The notes beneath the pieces were generated by a model. That model was not told the DNA's origin. It ran no database searches and saw nothing but the letters and a program-made list of their open reading frames with translations. 64,000 nt of DNA from Augochlora pura (Eukaryota; Arthropoda; Insecta; Hymenoptera; Halictidae), in NCBI RefSeq assembly GCF_028453695.1, contig NC_135774.1, positions 13,578,001-13,642,000 of the forward strand, given 5' to 3'. Made by a program: the position numbers and the translations under genes. Below are positions 11,911-23,630 of this stretch, piece after piece. Within the stretch, counting starts at the first letter, position 1; every line of letters begins with the position of its first letter.

Positions 11911-12172
11911 GTTAAATCAATAAAACTTCCATCTTTTAATAATTTTTTAATAATCTCATTATTTTCGTCATGAATGTATAAAATCAGCAACAGACTCATT
12001 GTCTTGTCTATTATGATAAGTAGTCCATGCATCGGCAGCCGAATGTTAAATCAATACAAATTAAATATTTTAATACCGTTGATAGCCTCATTATCTTCAT
12101 CACAAATGCATAGAAGCAGCAAGACACTCATTGTCTTGTCTATTACAACAAGTAGTCCATCGACAGCAGAAT
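11911..12172. repeat. ~130-bp direct tandem duplication
   Basis: Copy 1 (about 11911-12044) and copy 2 (about 12045-12172) both begin GTTAAATCAATA. Both share CTCATTGTCTTGTCTATTA followed by AAGTAGTCCAT, and both end CAGCMGAAT. Identity is high in the second half and lower in the first, indicating an old duplication. Confidence 0.85.
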
Positions 12173-13282
12173 GGATAATCTCTGTAACAATATCGGACGC
12201 AGCGTCGACGAAAAGTACGATTTTAGGGAACGAAAGCGAAATCTGGTGAAATCCGCAGAAACGGGCCGCGTATCTGGCCGGCTACCACCTGCACGGGTAT
12301 TTTTATGCCACCGACGTGGGTGGACGAGGAAAGAAACGCGCGTCTCTTTGTTGCGAAGCGAAACGTAGGCGGCCGTATAGGTCGCGCCAGGTTCCCTCTG
12401 TACCCTCGGCGATCGTCGTCGCACCGTGGCCGAATACCACAAACGCGCGACGGCATATTATAATACACGAACAAATCAAATAATGCTTAATAATCCGTGG
12501 AATTTCCCGGTGATGTCATCCGATGCGATATTCTCGGCGGCAACGGAACGGCCTTCGTACTTTGACCGTGCTCATTTTTACGAATCGATTTAAATATATC
12601 GCTGGAATTTACGTATCAATCTTCCCGTAAAACGATCAATTAGCGATGAAAATCCTCTGGAATCCGCCGGCGATGCTAAATTTAGCGTCCGCCCGTGGAA
12701 ATTAATTAAGGGGACACTCCGGGTTGCCTTAATTCGCGGGTGACCTGCTGTTACTCGCTATCTCCTCCATCGAATCCTCGGCATTGCACGGTTTCCAATC
12801 GGCTTCCAGCGACGTATGCAATACTTTTCGACGGAACAACCTGACTGCTTCGTTATTCTTTATTTTAATGTTTGTTCGGATTGCCGGCGCGTTAGTTAAA
12901 CAGTTCAGCTAATTATCGTAGCTAATTATTCGCAATATAAATATAAACAGAAGGACGATAAAGGATGAGCAAAAATCTGCGCGAAATTCTGCTGCAGTCG
13001 TCTGTTATCTAAATTAAACTCTCGAATAATAATCACAATTCTCTAAATATAAATCAATATAAGAATATAAAAAGTACTATAAATTATACCAAACTAATTC
13101 TTTGATAAAAATTTTGTCAAAGTCTCGCGAGCGATGTTTACAGTTTCAGCGAAGTTTCGTATTCGAGCGACGGCTCTCGCGTTTCAATTAAACAGCGCAC
13201 GAAGATGAAAAAGACTTAAGAAACCCGTGAGGCTGCTCGGTTATTCTATTCGTGTTGCGAGACCGATTACCTGCATAATGAA
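12173..13282. other. GC-moderate island then AT-rich spacer
   Basis: Frames at 12143-12474 overlap on both strands without recognisable content. The stretch 12480-12840 is mixed with many TTAAT/AATTAA words. The stretch 12850-13130 is AT-rich. No gene supported. Confidence 0.55.
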
Positions 13283-13300
13283 TGCGCGCGCGCGCGCGCG
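13283..13300. repeat. (CG)n tract
   Basis: About nine CG dinucleotides in a row. Confidence 0.95.
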
Positions 13301-13672
13301 TGCTGGCGTCGCACCGAGGCGTTCGCCCAATCATCGCTTCGAACAATAATTCCGTGAACACGGGGGCCCCCGTAAAATGAGAACACATCTCGGGTTCCAG
13401 CAAACAGATGATACGCGCCTAAATAATGGCCGCCACGAGCTGTTGACTGCGTAACGTGGGCGTGATTAAGGCTCGTGGCAAACGAACCGTTTATTTTCAC
13501 CGTCCATCTAGAACTTTTTCTTTCGGCATCTCCGCACCTTTCCGGTGTAGTTACACGCAGGAAGTAGGCCGGGAGGGAAGAGGCGACGATCGTGAACGCG
13601 CGACGAGGATATTACAAGTAGGTGTCTCATACGTGGGCAAGTCAGGAAACGAGGGCACTCGAGGATATCAAA

Positions 13673-13802
13673 ATGAGAGACGGAGAGGAAGAGATCGCCG
13701 GAGAACGAGCGAGAGAGAAAGAGGAGAAGAGCGAACCAAAGAGAGATATAGCAAACGGCAGAGAGACAGAGAGAGAGTGAGAGCGAGAGAGTGAGTGAGG
13801 GG
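13673..13802. repeat. AG-rich purine tract
   Basis: About 130 bases of interrupted GAGA/GAGAGA on the plus strand. The frames over it encode Arg/Glu (plus) or Ser/Leu (minus) runs and are artefacts. Confidence 0.9.
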
Positions 13803-13943
13803 GGAAGCGAGATCCCCCTTTATTAATAGGGACAATCGAGCGTCTGTCACGGGACAATAGCCAGGACTACGCCCAGAATCGTAGGATCCCTGGCGTGACG
13901 TTAGGTTCGCGCGCAATATCCCGCCGCAGACCGGTGGTCAACG
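13803..13943 (+). other. Possible untranslated first exon (speculative)
   Basis: A GC-rich stretch directly after the purine tract ends in AACG|GTAAGTTC, with the donor GT at 13944. No promoter motif or acceptor confirms it, and its reading frame has no recognisable product. Confidence 0.15.
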
Positions 13944-14303
13944 GTAAGTTCATGATGCGAGTTCGGCATCACGGTGGCGTACACGTGTCTCGCGGCTCTT
14001 TGACCTCTCCGGACACCTATGCAGCAAGAAAGGGCATCCGGTGCATCCGCCGTGCAGACAGGCGAAGTTCGCGCTCGTGCCACGAGCCCGTGACATCGGG
14101 CACACCTACGAGCCAAATGCGCGGCTTCCTTTTCTTGCGATGCCCAGCCTGCATATTCAGCGGGCCTGCTTCAGGGAACTCGGACCACCGACCAGTCACG
14201 AGGACTCATCCGACTGTGGCCCCGTTGGTCATTCTACTCGAGATATATCACTATTGATTCTGGCTCTCTCGCCGCGCGACCCTTGACACAATTAACCGCT
14301 CGC
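13944..14303. other. GC-rich island, no recognised gene
   Basis: Overlapping frames on both strands with no domains. Composition falls sharply to AT-rich after about 14290. Confidence 0.5.
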
Positions 14304-14454
14304 GATTGTAATAATATTTTTCATGTTATATTTTTGTTGCAATCATCTTTCTGATGTGATGATATTTTTGTTATAGTAATTTTCTTGATGTAATGATATT
14401 TTTATTGTAATAATTTTCTTGATGTAATGATATTTTTATTTTAATAATTTTCTT
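14304..14454. repeat. 34-bp tandem repeat abutting the gap
   Basis: Three 34-base units begin GATGTRATGATATTTTT (14353-14386, 14387-14420, 14421-14454), with a more diverged partial copy before them. The array runs straight into the N run. Confidence 0.93.
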
Positions 14455-14554
14455 NNNNNNNNNNNNNNNNNNNNNNNNNNNNNNNNNNNNNNNNNNNNNN
14501 NNNNNNNNNNNNNNNNNNNNNNNNNNNNNNNNNNNNNNNNNNNNNNNNNNNNNN
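14455..14554. other. Assembly gap of 100 N
   Basis: Exactly 100 ambiguous bases, the conventional placeholder for a gap of unknown size. Different tandem repeats flank it on each side, so the true sequence may be a longer array. Confidence 0.99.
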
Positions 14555-14995
14555 CTCTGTCCCAATCTCTTTCTATTTCTCTATTTTCATTTCATCCTAT
14601 TCCTCTATTTTCATTTCATTCTATTTCTCTGTCTTTTTCTGATTTTATTTCTCTATTTTCATTTCATTCTATTCCACTGTCTTTTTCTCATTTTATTTCT
14701 CTATTTTCATTTCATTCTATTCCACTGGCTTTTTCTCATTTTATTTCTCTATTTTCATTTCTTTCTATTTCTCTGTCCTCGTCGAATTCTATTTCTCTGT
14801 CCCAATCTCTTTTTATTTCTCTGTCTTCGTTTTATTCTATTTCTTTGTCACAATCTCATCCCATTTCTCTATTTTCATTTCATTCTCTTTCTCTGTCTTC
14901 CTCTCATTCTATTTCTCCGTCTCAATCTCTATTTCTCTGTCTACGTCTACTTCCGTCTCTCTGCCGCCATCTCCTTCCCTCTCCCTATCGTTTTC
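14555..14995. repeat. CT-rich ~48-bp tandem repeat
   Basis: TCTATTTTCATTTCATTCTATT recurs near 14604, 14653, 14701 and 14749 with CTGTCTTTTTCTCATTTTATT between copies. It then decays into CTCTGTC/CAATCTC variants up to about 14990. The 133-codon plus-strand frame here is a low-complexity artefact. Confidence 0.9.
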
Positions 14996-16300
14996 ACCGT
15001 CTCCAGTTGACGTCGTACCGGGGGCCGGTTTTTCTCGTGGACCGCACGAAAAGCGTCGACAGCGTCGGAAAGGGCGACCCGGCGCGGCGTCGCTTCTTGC
15101 GATTCCAGACGGGGCCCGACGAGCGTGGAAACGACCCGCCGGACACGGTTGGCGGACGGGGCAATACCGGCGGTATTGTTTCGAGTACTGTTAGATGCAG
15201 CGGGGAATATGTTCGCAAGAATAATGGGGTTTACCGCGGTTATTAATCCTCGACGGCTCCCTGGGACTCCTTCTTCCCCGTCCCTCGAACGTGAGCGTTC
15301 CGTATCGGGGCAAAGGTTCCCCGAACGGTTCCGCGGTTCTGCGACCGTCGCTGGGATTCATCGGCACGGATCCGCGAAACTGTCCACCGGGATTGCGTTA
15401 CACGGTCACGTGCAGGTGATAAATTCCGAGACGAGGAAGAAGATTACGAGGATCTTAATTGCACACCGCGGACACGCGGGCTCTCCCAAGTGTAACAACT
15501 TTACGACGCCACTCCGAAGTGGCTCGTGAACGTGATACCACCACGTGGGGGCCACGCGACACACATCTTCGCGTGCCATCTGCTGCAAAAGCGGTTCCTG
15601 GATCGCATTCTAACCCTTCGGCGACCATTCCAACCTCGGGACGGTCCGCCGTGGTTCGTTTGCATTTTTAATGTAGTGGTAACAAAACGGAATGCTTCGA
15701 TGTAAGGTCGATTATTTCGTCGATGGACTTGCTGGTGAATATAATACTTCTCTTCATAGTTTCTTTGCTATCCGGAGATAATTAAAGTGATATTTTTTAA
15801 ATCGTAGATAATATGTAAATATTTTATTTTACGGTATTTATATATTTCAGAAATAAGATATATTAGTTGGGAGAATTTTACTTTCCAAAATGAAGTATTT
15901 TATATATTGTATAGTAAACTGTCTTTGAAATATTGTTTTATACAGTATATTTAAGGTGTAAAATATTTTTCGATATTTTCTCTGCAGATGCAATATATTA
16001 TTTGACATTCTCGATTATCAAAATAAAATCATTTATTATTTTATTTCTCTTCTGAAATACTATCTCATTGAAAATAATCTATAAATTCAAATAGTACCTC
16101 AGCCATTTTATTTATGATTAAAATATTCATACGATTCTAATACAACGTCAAAGTATTAATAATTTCGATATTAGCCATTACCTTGACCAACGAATAAAAT
16201 CCACAGTCGAATAATCACAGCGCCATTTCGTGTGCTCCGCGTTAATTAATATCGTCAGAGGCCTCTTCCTTTTGGAGTAACGATATTCCGTAATCCGTCA
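14996..16300. other. GC-rich island then AT-rich spacer
   Basis: The stretch 14996-15680 is GC-rich with frames open on both strands and no recognisable product. The stretch 15680-16200 is strongly AT-rich. No gene or RNA supported. Confidence 0.55.
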
Positions 16301-16308
16301 AGGAATCA

Positions 16309-16341
16309 CTCGCCGGCGAGGGTTGATTTAATCGATCAACC
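16309..16341. promoter_or_regulatory. Two adjacent dyad symmetries
   Basis: CTCGCCGGCGAG (16309-16320) is a perfect 12-base palindrome. It is immediately followed by GGTTGAT (16321-16327) and ATCAACC (16335-16341), which form a second inverted repeat. Such clustered symmetric words suggest a protein-binding element, but binding is inferred only. Confidence 0.4.
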
Positions 16342-17340
16342 GGCTGATATCACGCAGGGAGATCAATATAATCAAGAGACGGATCGAATGATCGGTATCC
16401 ATGGCGAGAGATCGCGGACCACCCTGACTTCATCAGCCGGGGGTAATTAAGTACTGAAGAGTGATAGGCTGGCGTGACCGACGGTCATACATCGCGCCTC
16501 TGCGTTCGTGATCCGGGGCACGGGTTCCTGCTGATCGTTTCCATTCACGAATCGTTTAGCCCGATCGATTTGTACCGTAGATCCCGCGTAATGACTAGAA
16601 AATGTTGCGGCTCACCATTGACTCGTTTAACGAACAATCATTTAACCATAGAAACATTTTTCGAAAAGTTTTCTACGTTTTAATTGGCTGTAAAATCTCT
16701 AAACTTTGGTCTCAGTTTCTACGATAATTATTATGGTAATAATATAATAATGTAATAGTATAATAGTAGTAATAGTAATAGTAATATAATAGTAATAATA
16801 GTAATAATAATATTTGTTAATAGTTACAGATACCAGGCTCTAGTAATCGTGAGATCAGCTTCATGATTCACTCATTTATTAACAAATCCTAACGAGTAAA
16901 TACTAATATAACAATTAATATAAATCATAGATTTATGAAAAAACTAACAAAGAAATTTCTTAAATATATATTAAAAGAGTCTGATAAATGATATTATATA
17001 TAATCGTAAAGATACCGTCTGAATATTAAACAGTAGAGCTACAAGTATGACAAGCGCCACTTTCACAGCCATTAACATTTCAAAATCTCTCCCAGAAGAA
17101 TTTCGTCCCCCTAAACAATTTCTAAAAACGTTCTCCCAAGCTCTTATCCGCCTTCTATCAATCTATCCGGCCGCAATTATGGCGTTCTTAAATTTTACAA
17201 GAGGCCCGAACCGGTACCGGTTTATGCAGCCGTTTCATCATCCGCAGTCCCGTAAATTCTTCATCATGATAATATAAAATCGCCGTCGACGATAACGATA
17301 ATATTTATGGATAGAGGCACCATTGGCCGCCGGATCAATC
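16342..17340. other. Mixed/AT-rich non-coding stretch
   Basis: A mixed-composition segment to 16630, then AT-rich to about 17050 including a TAA/TAG array, then mixed again. No gene recognised. Confidence 0.55.
16729..16812. repeat. Imperfect (TAA/TAG)n array
   Basis: A trinucleotide array of AATA/GTAATA/GTAATAATA type over about 84 bases. Confidence 0.9.
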
Positions 17341-17900
17341 ATTTTCACTCTTCAGCGGGACGCAATCGCATTATGTAAGAACGAGAGGGGGGGGCGATGG
17401 TGAAACGCGCGGCGCGGAATGGAACCGTGCCCGGATCGAACCGCGAAGAGGATCGGCGAGGGGTATTTAAATTTCTGTTTGCGGAGCTTCTTCGGCGTGC
17501 TGGTTCGGGGAGGCAGCGCCGCCGTCGCACGAAGAAACTTCTTATTCTACGGCGCGCGAGAATAGCCGCGAGATACCTTCCTGCTACGCAGAGTCACGCT
17601 TACGCGTGCGCCGGTCCGTGCGTGTGCGAGCGGGGATCGCGTGTAACAGGAATATCGCGCGCGGGCGCATGGGGACTCGCCTCTATTGCGAGCAGGTTGC
17701 TTATATTTGCAGTTTTATGCACTCAGCCGCACCTTCGCGAGGCTCGATACTCCGGGCGGTCGACGGAGACGCGAGCGCTCATCTGCCTCCAGACGCCATC
17801 TTATTTTCTCCGTCCTCGTATGCTTCTTCAACGCCTTCTTTATTTTTATTAAGATTTTTTCCGAGTCCCTTAACGAGTTTAATTAAACCCATTCGCGGAA
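17341..17900. other. GC-rich island, no recognised gene
   Basis: Several overlapping frames, the longest 151 codons on the plus strand at 17397-17852, are Arg- and Ala-rich with no recognisable domain. Confidence 0.5.
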
Positions 17901-17903
17901 TTG

Positions 17904-17957
17904 ATTTTCCAATGTAATGAAATGCAACTCATTTTCCAATGTAATGAAATGCAACTC
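17904..17957. repeat. Perfect 27-bp tandem duplication
   Basis: Two identical 27-base units beginning ATTTTCCAATGTAATG (17904-17930 and 17931-17957), with a decayed third start (ATTTTCTTATGCAA). Perfect identity points to a recent slippage event. Confidence 0.97.
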
Positions 17958-19910
17958 ATTTTCTTATGCAAAGTGAAAATAAATTGTCAGGGTAAAATTG
18001 TGATAATTAATCATTGATGTAGATGAATAACAGTTAATGAAATTGGATGGAATTCGTGGTGCATTTGTGCAGTCAAACTGAGATGATTTTTCTATGTAAA
18101 AATGAGGCTAATTTTTGTGGATTTAAACAAGGTGATAAGATGGCCAATTTCACGTTAAATAATAATTCTGTTGATTAATAAATTGATTAACTAGCAATTA
18201 TAAATTGTGGATTTAATTTATAATGCATCTATACTCGGTCGATTTTCTTATACGAAAGTAGATATAAATTATACCAATGCAATTGTGATTGAGTATCCGC
18301 AGATATAATCTAAAATACATAGAATAACTTCATGGATCAGTATAGCCACTAATAGATCACTATTCACGTCGCCAGTCCTCGAGACTCTAGATTATTCAAC
18401 ATAAAAATCAGAAGCAAAAATTGACTTCACAAAGCAAAGGACTGCTCCCAAGACATCGATATAAACGTCATAAACGTTCGACAAATTCGCGTACACCATA
18501 AACCCATGAGCACCCACAACCTGGTCGAGTATACTGTCGATAGAACGGCTCATTAATTCACAAAATGATTGAAGGCGTAAGCCCCTGTGAACCACTTGAG
18601 CGACTGAATAAAGATCCACGTTCCCGATAACGATTAATACAAAGTCCCATAAAGCGGCTCGTAAATTTCCGGCACCACTGTAAATCAAAAATCAAATCGT
18701 CGCGTTGTCGGGATCGATTAAATCTGACGTCGTACAATTTCGTGAAAATTGTTCGCGTAAAGTTCCTTGGCACGGCGAGCATTTAACGAACAGAGCGTCG
18801 CAAAGGGGAGTCGCTTCCACGATCGGTGGATTCCGCTAAACGGCAATAACGATCGGTAAAACGTAATTTCCTGTGCCGTCGGAACGAACGGAGGCGCAAT
18901 GGGAAACGATTTCACGGCAATTGACGGCGGGTGTTCAAGGGAGGAGCTCCGGCCGCGTCCTGGCGCCGGTTTTACGCGATCCGTGCTACGATACCGCGGC
19001 GTTATCAATTGCCCTCGATTATAGAATCGCGCGATAGCGGCTTCTACGTTATAAATCAGCTGTTCGGCGAGAGTCCAGCGGGAATCCGTTGGACTACGCC
19101 TCGGTTCACCGCCGTGTATCTGATTAGCCGGTCGCGATTATGTCGCGCGATGTGCGTGCCGCGTAAGGGACCGCGATCGATCCAGGAAGATTCGAGACCG
19201 TCCGCGTGAATCGATATTTATTCGGACCTATCCCTGTAATTAATCGATTGAAAAATCGTGGATCGATTTACGAGCCGCTCGTACGCGGAACAAATTTTAC
19301 GGAAACGAGCCGATCTCTCGTCGCCGCCGCGAAGGAGTCGCGGTGAACTAATCCTATTAAATCTGCTTATAGCGATCCTCATTAGAAGGGTATTACGAAG
19401 TGATGTTGTTAGGGTATTGCGGAGCTCGAGTTTGTCAAAATGGTAATAGAGTTTCGAAAGTGTAAGACGAATTACGAATTAAAGAAATTAATGTATGCTG
19501 TGATGTAAGATTGAATTTTTATGCGTTAGAAATGAAGAAGAATTAGGCTATCAGACCTCGTTAGAATTTTTATAAAGTCATATATAAAAATAGAACTGTG
19601 TAGAAAGATGTAAAATGTAGTGATTACAATATAATTATGCTGAATATTACAATTAGCAATTGAATTATATTTGTCAAGCAAGATTCCTCCTTCTGTTAGC
19701 GATACCTTCGAACTATTCTTAAGTTTCTAATGTTTAACATTATACGAATTTTTTGTCACGAATTTATAGAGTTGACAGTTGACTGCTAAATCATGCAATT
19801 AAATTTTTTATTAGGAAATAGACAAAGTAAAAAAATAGAAGAATATATATACCAGGAGCCAGACTGCCTAAATCTAAATTATATAAATCCGAATTCGATT
19901 TGAAATCGAA
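17958..19910. other. AT-rich, GC-moderate, AT-rich; no gene
   Basis: AT-rich to 18400 and again from 19440, with a GC-moderate island between. Small inverted repeat TTCGATTT-G-AAATCGAA at 19894-19910. No coding sequence supported. Confidence 0.55.
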
Positions 19911-20550
19911 CTAAATCCGAGTGATCGGCGAGCATCGACCGACACGGATTCTCACCTGGCCCCGCGATCCGGTGACAGTGATCAGCGTGTATCGGCGCAG
20001 GAAGGATGGTACCTTGTTTCCATGGACGTGTCGCGTAGCTCCGGGGACAGATCAATGGAATCGGGACGGCCCAGACCAGCAGCCCCCTCTGTCCATGGCG
20101 CAGCGGAGTGGCGCGGTCGGTGGAGGCTCATGAATATTCAGCGGACAAGTTGTCCGCGAGACGCTCGGGGCTCTAACGCGTGACGTATACCCTTGTTGAT
20201 CATAAGTGGGTTTGTTTCGCTGATTGTTGTCGCATCGGCTGGCCCGGCTGGCCCAGGGGGTCCGTTGAATATGCAACGCGCGCGGGGGCCAGTTTGCGTG
20301 CGCCGCGATATGGCGCTCGCTCTTATAGCTTCTATAATTTGCACCGTCCCGATAAGAGCGCCTTGCGCCCGCCCGCAAAAACCGGCGCGCGAGCCTCCGC
20401 TCGGCGCCGCTCCATCCACAATGTTTCGCTCGCTGGATCAACCTTGGAAATTTGAAGCGTCGAATATCGAATATTTTAGCTCTCAGGCTTGGAGAGAGTT
20501 GAGCAAAAGTGCGGAGAGAATAAATGATAATACAGAGGATAAAACATAAA
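19911..20550. other. GC-rich island, no recognised gene
   Basis: CpG-rich and open on both strands. Words such as CATGAATATTCAG near 20130 resemble POU/homeodomain sites. No gene supported. Confidence 0.5.
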
Positions 20551-20575
20551 ATAGAGAATTAGGAATAATTAGGAA

Positions 20576-20668
20576 GATTAGGAATAAAATATGAAATAGA
20601 GAATAAAAGATAAAGATTAGGAATAAAATATGAAATAGAGAATGAAAGATAAATATTAGGAATAAAAT
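20576..20668. repeat. 39-bp tandem repeat
   Basis: Two near-identical 39-base units beginning GATTAGGAATAAAATATG (20576-20614 and 20615-20653) are followed by a partial third. Partial copies also precede them from about 20540. Confidence 0.95.
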
Positions 20669-21640
20669 TTTATTCGATGCTCAAATTGAAGGCAAGTTGT
20701 ACTTTTTTTTCCACGACGAAACCTCGTGGAAGGTGAACTCCGGGGAGCGTATCACCGGTTCTCGCGGTCTACTGGATCGGGAATCTCGTGCAACGTCGAG
20801 CACGAGCACGTGGAACCGGTACATAAAGTACGAGTGACCCGGGCCGGCGTTAGATCGGACGTAGCGCGAACTAATTTACAAGATAATGCGGGCTACCAGC
20901 GCCGATTTAAAGGTCGAAGGAGTTTATCGCGGGCCGGTCTCCCGCTTCAATAGAATAACACTGGCCGGCCGGGAAGAATTTTTCCGCCCGCCGCTGCCGT
21001 AATTAATGATATTCCCGCGGAATTCCCGGCGACACGCCGCAGAAAAATCGGCCCTCGGCCAAATGATATATTTCAGACGTCGCCGGAGCCAATGATCCTT
21101 GCAGAGCCGATCACCGATGCATGTCGCCCGGAAACCTGCTCTCCCCGTTCGCCGCTTTGCACGGAGCTTCAAAAGACCGCGCAGCACAGCTGTGGGGTCG
21201 CCGCGAATTCATTTACCAATGAAAACCAGTTGTCCCCGGGTCCGCGCGCAGCCGGCAATCTTCTTAATCGCGATGAATCCATCTTGGCCGACGCTCGCCG
21301 ACCGATTGCGATCGTTAACGCCTTCCACGCAACCGGCCAACCAGTCTAGGCGTTTCCATTCTTTGGCGCATCGGCCGGCCGGCGATTGATTGTACAAGCT
21401 TCCTTTCGTTCGCGTTGTTAGCTGTGCGTCGAGGCTGCTACGTGGAATTCTCACCTCCTTCGGAGCCTCGACTTCGAGCGTCATCGTATGGTGGAGCCTC
21501 TCTTGCATGAGTTAATCGGGAGACGAAAGTGTTGATAGCAGAGGATTTTTTATACAGATATAGTACCATAGGACAATAAGTGTTTAGAACACAGTTTGAA
21601 TTAATAATGAGAGCAAAGTGAAATAAAAATTATGCATAAT
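20669..21640. other. GC-rich island and AT-rich edge, no gene
   Basis: GC-rich to about 21520 with frames open on both strands, then AT-rich. No recognisable protein. Confidence 0.5.
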
Positions 21641-21646
21641 CAAAGA

Positions 21647-21690
21647 GGTACCATGTGCTCGATTAATGTAACTTTCATCGAGTTGGTACC
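21647..21690. repeat. Imperfect hairpin
   Basis: GGTACCA (21647-21653) and CTCGAT pair with ATCGAG and TGGTACC (21684-21690) across a 13-base loop. It may be part of the subterminal region of the degraded TTAA element that ends at 21837. Confidence 0.6.
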
Positions 21691-21693
21691 ATT

Positions 21694-21837
21694 ATGATAG
21701 ATTCCGTGCTGCGTATTGTAAAGTAAAGAGCAAGTAAAGGCGTACACTACGCAAAAATAATCTCATCAGAGAAGTTATTAAAGCAGACCAATGCCAACCG
21801 TCGCGATTGCGAAGGTAATGATGGTGCAAGGGGTTAA
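21694..21837. mobile_element. Degraded relative of the 9152-9402 MITE (right end)
   Basis: Read on the minus strand from 21837, the sequence begins TTAACCCCTTGCACCATCAT and continues with CCTTCGC and GGTTGGCATT. This matches the right end of the 9152 element in order. The left end is not clearly preserved. An internal block ATGATAGATTCCGTGC (21694-21709) resembles GATACAGATTTCATGC of the first element. Confidence 0.5.
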
Positions 21838-23630
21838 TCAGAAAGCGTTGGCCTAAGCAACGTTGACCAGCATAGTTGAAAATTGCGATCGCGGATCACG
21901 ATGCGGGGCTCATAAAGTCATGAAGCTCCTCTGGCGCAATCGTGAACGCAGGGTGGACGGTAATGAGGTAGCAGGGACACAGTGTACCGCGAAGATGCTG
22001 ACCGATTACTATTGGTTATCGAGCGGTGATTATAGTCCGTCGAGCGGCCGGGCCGGCTACCAAACAAAATGTTCGGGATCACGGGCTCCCGGTACCACTT
22101 ATCGGGTCCTCAATCGAGCGTGTACACGACAACGGTAGTCTTGCGCAACCTGTTCGAGCCACGTTCGCGACCTCGCGCTCGATTGCATCCATCGGAGCAC
22201 GAATTATCGTCGGCACCTAACACGCATGATTGAGCGATCACGGGGCTCTCGTTGGCCGGGACCGGCGGAACGCGATCGTGAGCCCCTGATCATCGTCGGG
22301 ATCCGTTCCTTGCGGACGTGTGTGGTCGTTTCGCTCGTTCGGCAGGCTTCCCCGGTGGACGGTAGCGCTGACTGATTGCTCCTTGGCAAACGGTTGCCGA
22401 TGATTCGGAGATAGCCGGCTACATCTGTTCTCCTAGGCGTATCGAGCTCGTCGGGAAGACGTTCGCGTCTGCGCGGCTCCGTCCGCTACGGACACGTCGC
22501 GCCGCCGTCGCCGCCGTTTCGCAATCGGACGCAGTGTCTCATCCACACCGGACTTTACGCGGCACACATCACCGATTGACAGTGTCCTGTCCGTGGAGTC
22601 TAGGGTTTCACGTCGGCCGACAGCGAAACGAGCCTGTCGACTCGATATCTCACGCGTAGGTGTGCCTTTGTTCCTAACATCTTTATAGCGCAAGGTAGAC
22701 GAAAGGTAACAGAGTCCGGAAGCAAGAGTCGAAGCATTGTTGGACCATCGACTCCTACCTGGCAGAGCATCGTTCACAATGAGTCAGTTCGACAACCGAT
22801 CTTGCCTCCCAGACTCCCAATACTGCCAGACGGACGATCTCTCTTTCAGAGTTTAGTAGGCGGACATTCTGCTCTAAGGTTGTACCCTATAGGGCAGTCT
22901 GTGTCCTGAGTAGACTTTATCATTTGTGACAAACACGGGAACATCGTGTGTGAGGGAGTACAAAGGTTATTTAGACGGGGTCGTTATTGATGGATTTCAT
23001 CCGTGCACTCTGAATTGATCCTCTATTGGACGAACCGTGGACCAGTGTATTCTGAGGCGAGGCGATCTGTCCGACGAAAGTGACGCAAGTTAGCTGATGT
23101 AAGTGGTCTGTTCTATGGAGTGAACATTTGCTGTATCATAGAAAAAAGCGACGTTTATCTTACTACAATATTTTCACATTGACATGTATAGAGCCATTTG
23201 ACTGCAAACAGATGTCTTGCAGATGTTACTTCACATTGACTAAGTGTTCATTCATGGACGTACATCTGACTCAGTCTTATACTAGACTTTGAAAGAATGC
23301 TAAAACTGTACTCAGCGATATCATATAGGGGATGAAATGACAAACATGAAGTTTAAGTGGCCATTCACAGTATAAGTCACCCTAGATAGAGGACAATCGC
23401 AGGACATTTGCATCGAAAAAACGAGAACATCACTCGTACAATCAACGCCTTATCAGAACAAAAGCTAGAAATGCAACTAGCTAGCCATCGCCTAACATAT
23501 CCCCATAAACGAGGCTCTCCTGTTTTCCTTATTTCCTGCCACCGTTACAAAATATCCTTAAATATAAACCATATAATCGAAGAACCACATAAAAGTATTC
23601 AAAAGCAACGTTCATCTCCGTAGAATTCAT
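21838..23630. other. GC-rich island then balanced-composition stretch
   Basis: GC-rich to about 22790, with a 114-codon minus-strand frame of Arg/Ser-rich composition. The stretch 22790-23400 has unusually even base composition compared with the rest of the window. It contains GAT|GTAAGTGG (GT at 23100) and a 25-codon frame starting TTCACAATGAGT at 22779. This could be a non-coding transcript or UTR, but no exon pair can be shown. Confidence 0.4.

Noticed and set aside
14353..14995. Regular repeats around the gap considered as a CRISPR array
   Set aside because: Units are directly adjacent with no unique spacers, and the DNA is eukaryotic.
17428..17450. tRNA-like T-loop on the minus strand (GGTTCGATCC)
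   Set aside because: The T-stem has mismatches and no cloverleaf can be drawn around it.
20560..20668. Repeated ATTAGGAAT resembling TTAGG telomere repeats
   Set aside because: TTAGG never occurs in direct tandem. It is part of a 39-bp AT-rich repeat.
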